This document shows, piece after piece, positions 61,563 through 64,000 of a stretch of DNA of 64,000 bases. The notes under the pieces were generated by a model. The model was not told where the DNA came from, ran no database searches, and saw nothing but the letters and a program-made list of their open reading frames with translations. The position numbers were made by a program, and so were the translations under genes. Source of the DNA: Candidatus Koribacter versatilis Ellin345 (lineage in GTDB: Bacteria; Acidobacteriota; Terriglobia; Terriglobales; Acidobacteriaceae); the NCBI RefSeq assembly GCF_000014005.1, contig NC_008009.1, forward strand, positions 5,572,501 through 5,636,500. Reading direction: 5' to 3'. Numbering within the stretch: the stretch's first letter is position 1; the number at the start of each line of letters is the position of its first letter.

Positions 61563-62760
61563 TGCACTTGAGGTAATTGGTCTCAGGGACACCCATGAGA
61601 ATTGGATGGTCCTTGGCGGCGTTGCGCTTCTCGAGGATGCGCACGCGGCGATGAGCGTCGGCCGCGGCCGTGCCGAGCATTTCCATGAAATCCGCTTCGC
61701 TGACGTGAAACGAGCAGGAACAGCTGATAAGCGTACCGCCGGCACGCAGCATCTTCAGTGCGCGAAGATTGAGCTCTTTGTACCCGCGGATCGCTGTATC
61801 GAAGTTCTTAGCTGTCTTGGCAAACGCCGGCGGATCCAGAACGATGGTGTCGTAAGCGCGTCCACCGACGGACTGGTCTTTTAGATAATCGAAGGCGTTA
61901 GCTTCAATCCACTCAAGGTTGTACTCATTGAGCGTCGCATTCTCCTCGGCAACTTCAAGCGCTGGACGCGACATATCCACACCCGTGACGCGACGGCAAT
62001 TCTGGTACAGGTGCAATGCGAACCCGCCCTGGTAGGTGAAGACGTCGAGGGCGTCTCCACGCGCGTATTGCGCGGCTGCGGCGTAATTCTCACGCTGGTC
62101 GAGGAAGGCGCCAGTCTTCTGGCCGCTCACATCATAGTGAAAGCGCAGGCCATTCATATTGAAGATGGTCGCGGTCTTTGCGTTCCCCTTCTGTGGCTTG
62201 CCGACAACACCCGATTCCTTCGCCGGCAATTTCTCAAGTTCGCGGATGCGCTCATCTACGCGCTCAAAGATCGTTGAGTTAGGGAAGTGCTCCCGCAGCG
62301 AGTCCATCACCGCACGACGCAGGTCCTCGCGGTCCATCGCCTGGGTCAGCACTTGCATGGTAAGGATGTCGTTATAACGATCGACGATAAGACCGGGCAG
62401 GAAATCGGCCTCGCTGAACACCAGCCGGCAAGCCTCAGTCTGCTGCAAGACTTCGTCGCGATAGGAAATGGCGGCGGCCACGCGGTTGCTGACGATTTCC
62501 GGCAGCTCAACTGCGTAGGTCTCTTCGCGGCCCACGGCAAACATGCGAATGGCGATCTGTGAGCTTGAGCTGTAGAGGGCATCACCAAGGATGCGGCCCT
62601 TTTCATCGAGTACTGCGACCAGCGATCCCGGCTCGGCTTTGGGCTTTTGGTCCTTCAAGTCCGAGCGGTAAACCCACACGTGTCCGGCACGAATGCGGGC
62701 AGCGCCGCGCGGGGTCAGGTGGATCGGCGGATTCGCGGTAGCAGTTTTGGAGGGCTTCAC
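61543..62760 (-). CDS. rlmI: Ribosomal RNA large-subunit m5C methyltransferase, RlmI-like
   Basis: A 405-aa class I methyltransferase. The N-terminal PUA domain starts HLTPRGAARIRAGHVWVYRSDL. The catalytic domain has ALDVFTYQGGFALHLYQNC and TIVLDPPAFAKTAKNF (motif IV). SCSCSFHVSEADF holds the catalytic Cys. This layout is RlmI/RlmK-like (YccW family); 23S rRNA is the expected target. It starts GTG. Confidence 0.92.
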   Translation of the reverse strand: MKPSKTATANPPIHLTPRGAARIRAGHVWVYRSDLKDQKPKAEPGSLVAVLDEKGRILGDALYSSSSQIAIRMFAVGREETYAVELPEIVSNRVAAAISYRDEVLQQTEACRLVFSEADFLPGLIVDRYNDILTMQVLTQAMDREDLRRAVMDSLREHFPNSTIFERVDERIRELEKLPAKESGVVGKPQKGNAKTATIFNMNGLRFHYDVSGQKTGAFLDQRENYAAAAQYARGDALDVFTYQGGFALHLYQNCRRVTGVDMSRPALEVAEENATLNEYNLEWIEANAFDYLKDQSVGGRAYDTIVLDPPAFAKTAKNFDTAIRGYKELNLRALKMLRAGGTLISCSCSFHVSEADFMEMLGTAAADAHRRVRILEKRNAAKDHPILMGVPETNYLKCIIARVD

Positions 62761-62802
62761 AGCGTCGGCTTAGTGTACAACGCTGCTGCAAGAGGACGGC
62801 AA

Positions 62803-63537
62803 TTAAGGCGTGGTTTCCGTCGGTGGCGCGATTGCCGGCGCTTCCGAGTACAGCACCCGCTGGCACTGGTCGCAATAGATGATCTCGTTGTTCGTGTGCA
62901 CGTGCTGCAACACCTGCGGACGCAGGTAAACCCGGCATCCCATGCACATCCCGTTCTTTTCGACCGCCAGCCCCGTCCCGCGAAACTTGGCCACCCGGTC
63001 GTAATGGGTAAGGACCTCAGGTGCGATCGCCGTGCGCAGCTCATCGCGCTTGGCGCTTTCGATCTTGAGTTCGGCTTCGTCCTTGGCGGTGATCTGCCGG
63101 GCTTGTTCCTTCTCCCGCTCAATCTCAGCAGTCTCGGACTTCAGCTCGTTTTCGGCCTTCTTCAGCTCGTCTTTCCGGGTGTCGGCATCGAGCATGATTT
63201 CGAGGATCTTGTCTTCCAAGCCCTTGATGGCCTGTTCGGCAAACTGAATTTCCTGCATCAGCGCCTTATATTCGGGGTTGGTCTTTACATTCAGCGACTG
63301 GTCTTTGTACTTCGAGATCTTCTGCTGCTGCGCCTGGATGTCGCCCTCAAAGCCGCGTTTGGCCTTGTCTCCGGCCTGCGTCGCGGCTTTCACCTTCTCA
63401 ATCTGGGCTTTGGAGGCGTTCAGCTTGGTCTCGATCGCGGCCATTTTCTTGGGAAGAGTGGCCACCTCGGCGTTCAGGCGGGCGATGTCGGAATCGACAG
63501 ATTGCAGCTCGATCAGGCGTTCGAGGTCTGGATGCAT
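62803..63537 (-). CDS. Zinc-ribbon coiled-coil protein
   Basis: A 244-aa protein whose first 165 residues are one long coiled coil. The C-terminus is a four-Cys zinc ribbon: GMCMGCRVYL then YCDQCQRVLY. This is the C4-type zinc ribbon (zf-RING_7) family, seen in most bacteria, and possibly linked to RNA or cell-envelope work. It lies upstream of rlmI on the same strand, 42 nt apart. Confidence 0.92.
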   Translation of the reverse strand: MHPDLERLIELQSVDSDIARLNAEVATLPKKMAAIETKLNASKAQIEKVKAATQAGDKAKRGFEGDIQAQQQKISKYKDQSLNVKTNPEYKALMQEIQFAEQAIKGLEDKILEIMLDADTRKDELKKAENELKSETAEIEREKEQARQITAKDEAELKIESAKRDELRTAIAPEVLTHYDRVAKFRGTGLAVEKNGMCMGCRVYLRPQVLQHVHTNNEIIYCDQCQRVLYSEAPAIAPPTETTP

Positions 63538-63637
63538 GGGCTCACTTTCGAGTTTAGCAAACCTTACCGTACCTCATTCGCACTAAGTGGTTCCGCCGAT
63601 TGAGCTCTGGATGAGAGAAAGGTACGATTTCCACACC

Positions 63638-63883
63638 ATGATCTACATCGAGTTATTCAGGCTCCTGTTGGGGTTGCTGATCGCTTACTTCCATAAGCCG
63701 ATCGCCGACTTCATGATGGAGCGCGAACGCGCGACGGTCATCCTCTTCCGCCAGCGCGGCTTCCCGCTACCTCAAGCACCAACCACCGAACAGGCCCGGA
63801 CGTTGTACTTCCTAATCGGAATCGCGGTCGCCTCGATCGAGCTGATCCGCATGTATCTCCTGCAGCGCGGGATCGTGTTCTAG
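63638..63883 (+). CDS. Small two-helix membrane protein, unknown
   Basis: An 81-aa protein from the ATG at 63638. Two helices (IELFRLLLGLLIAYF and LYFLIGIAVASIELIRMYLL) flank a polar region (KPIADFMMERERATV). TACGAT lies 9 nt before the ATG. The frame opens at 63587. Its stop overlaps the stop of the next gene on the minus strand. Confidence 0.6.
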   Translation: MIYIELFRLLLGLLIAYFHKPIADFMMERERATVILFRQRGFPLPQAPTTEQARTLYFLIGIAVASIELIRMYLLQRGIVF

Positions 63884-64000
63884 AAACTATTCTGTTCCGG
63901 GACCCGCGTTGGCTCTACCAGCTCAATTCTCTTCTCGTCCCCATCGATGGCAACTTCCAACTGCGTAAACGTCCAGCGGTCCGCGCTCTTGTTCGCAGTG
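63880..64000 (-). CDS. C-terminal end of an unknown protein (start beyond window)
   Basis: 39 codons are visible, ending EQNSF-stop, open to the right edge. The reading TANKSADRWTFTQLEVAIDG looks like real coding sequence. Too short to identify. Confidence 0.55.
   Translation of the reverse strand, partial: TANKSADRWTFTQLEVAIDGDEKRIELVEPTRVPEQNSF

Noticed and set aside
1-64000. tRNA or rRNA genes, CRISPR arrays, insertion sequences, prophage
   Set aside because: I searched by eye for T-loop sequences with CCA ends, rRNA cores, regular repeat-spacer units and transposase or integrase motifs, and found none.

Overview
The window is about 64 kb of GC-rich, gene-dense bacterial chromosome. I infer a member of the Acidobacteriota, of a Koribacter-like type. 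The grounds are the LPS/Kdo genes, the many secreted proteins with Ig-like or SBBP beta-propeller domains, the Yip1-type membrane protein, and dispersed intergenic repeats of the form gtcat-ctgagcgaagcgaagg. No rRNA, tRNA, CRISPR array, insertion sequence or prophage was found. Most of the window is ordinary core genome.

Layout. 1-2.5 kb holds a lipoprotein cut by the left edge. 2.9-4.0 kb holds a DNA repair glycosylase (mpg) behind a peroxiredoxin of the Bcp family. The Bcp gene has an in-frame UGA exactly at its peroxidatic cysteine codon, followed by a hairpin at the spacing of a bacterial SECIS, so it is very probably a selenoprotein. 4-8.5 kb holds a repeat-bearing secreted protein, a hydrolase and gatB. 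8.6-14.2 kb is an LPS core/lipid A cluster: waaA, lpxK, a degenerate PfkB-like protein, a heptosyltransferase, an isoprenylcysteine-methyltransferase-like protein and a DUF3108 protein. 14.2-25.3 kb holds ruvA, a membrane glycosyltransferase, a SEC-C/TPR/GT41 protein, mnmE, a cNMP-DUF1003 protein, a CBS protein, Yip1 and an orphan peptide-type ABC ATPase. 25.4-37.7 kb holds thrS, a NUDIX hydrolase, a SulP transporter, an amidohydrolase, a methyltransferase and the pantothenate genes panC and panB. 37.9-43.8 kb holds an SBBP propeller protein, a deoxynucleoside kinase, a polysaccharide deacetylase and a pair of related STAS-like proteins. 43.9-51.4 kb holds an EF-G2-like GTPase, a DsbA-like protein, an SMR transporter behind a long leader and an aldo/keto reductase. 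51.8-64 kb holds tldE-tldD, a putative PD-(D/E)XK nuclease, a SYLF protein, clpB, hsp20, rlmI, a zinc-ribbon coiled-coil protein and a gene cut by the right edge.

A recurrent feature of gene expression is visible. At least six genes (gatB, waaA, ruvA, mnmE, panC and an ABM-domain gene) have a TANANT hexamer exactly 6 nt before the start codon and no Shine-Dalgarno sequence, which predicts leaderless mRNAs. Other genes (fusA2, sulP, panB, clpB) have a clear SD. Two 46-nt intergenic blocks about 49 kb apart are 38/46 identical and look like copies of an uncharacterised repeat.
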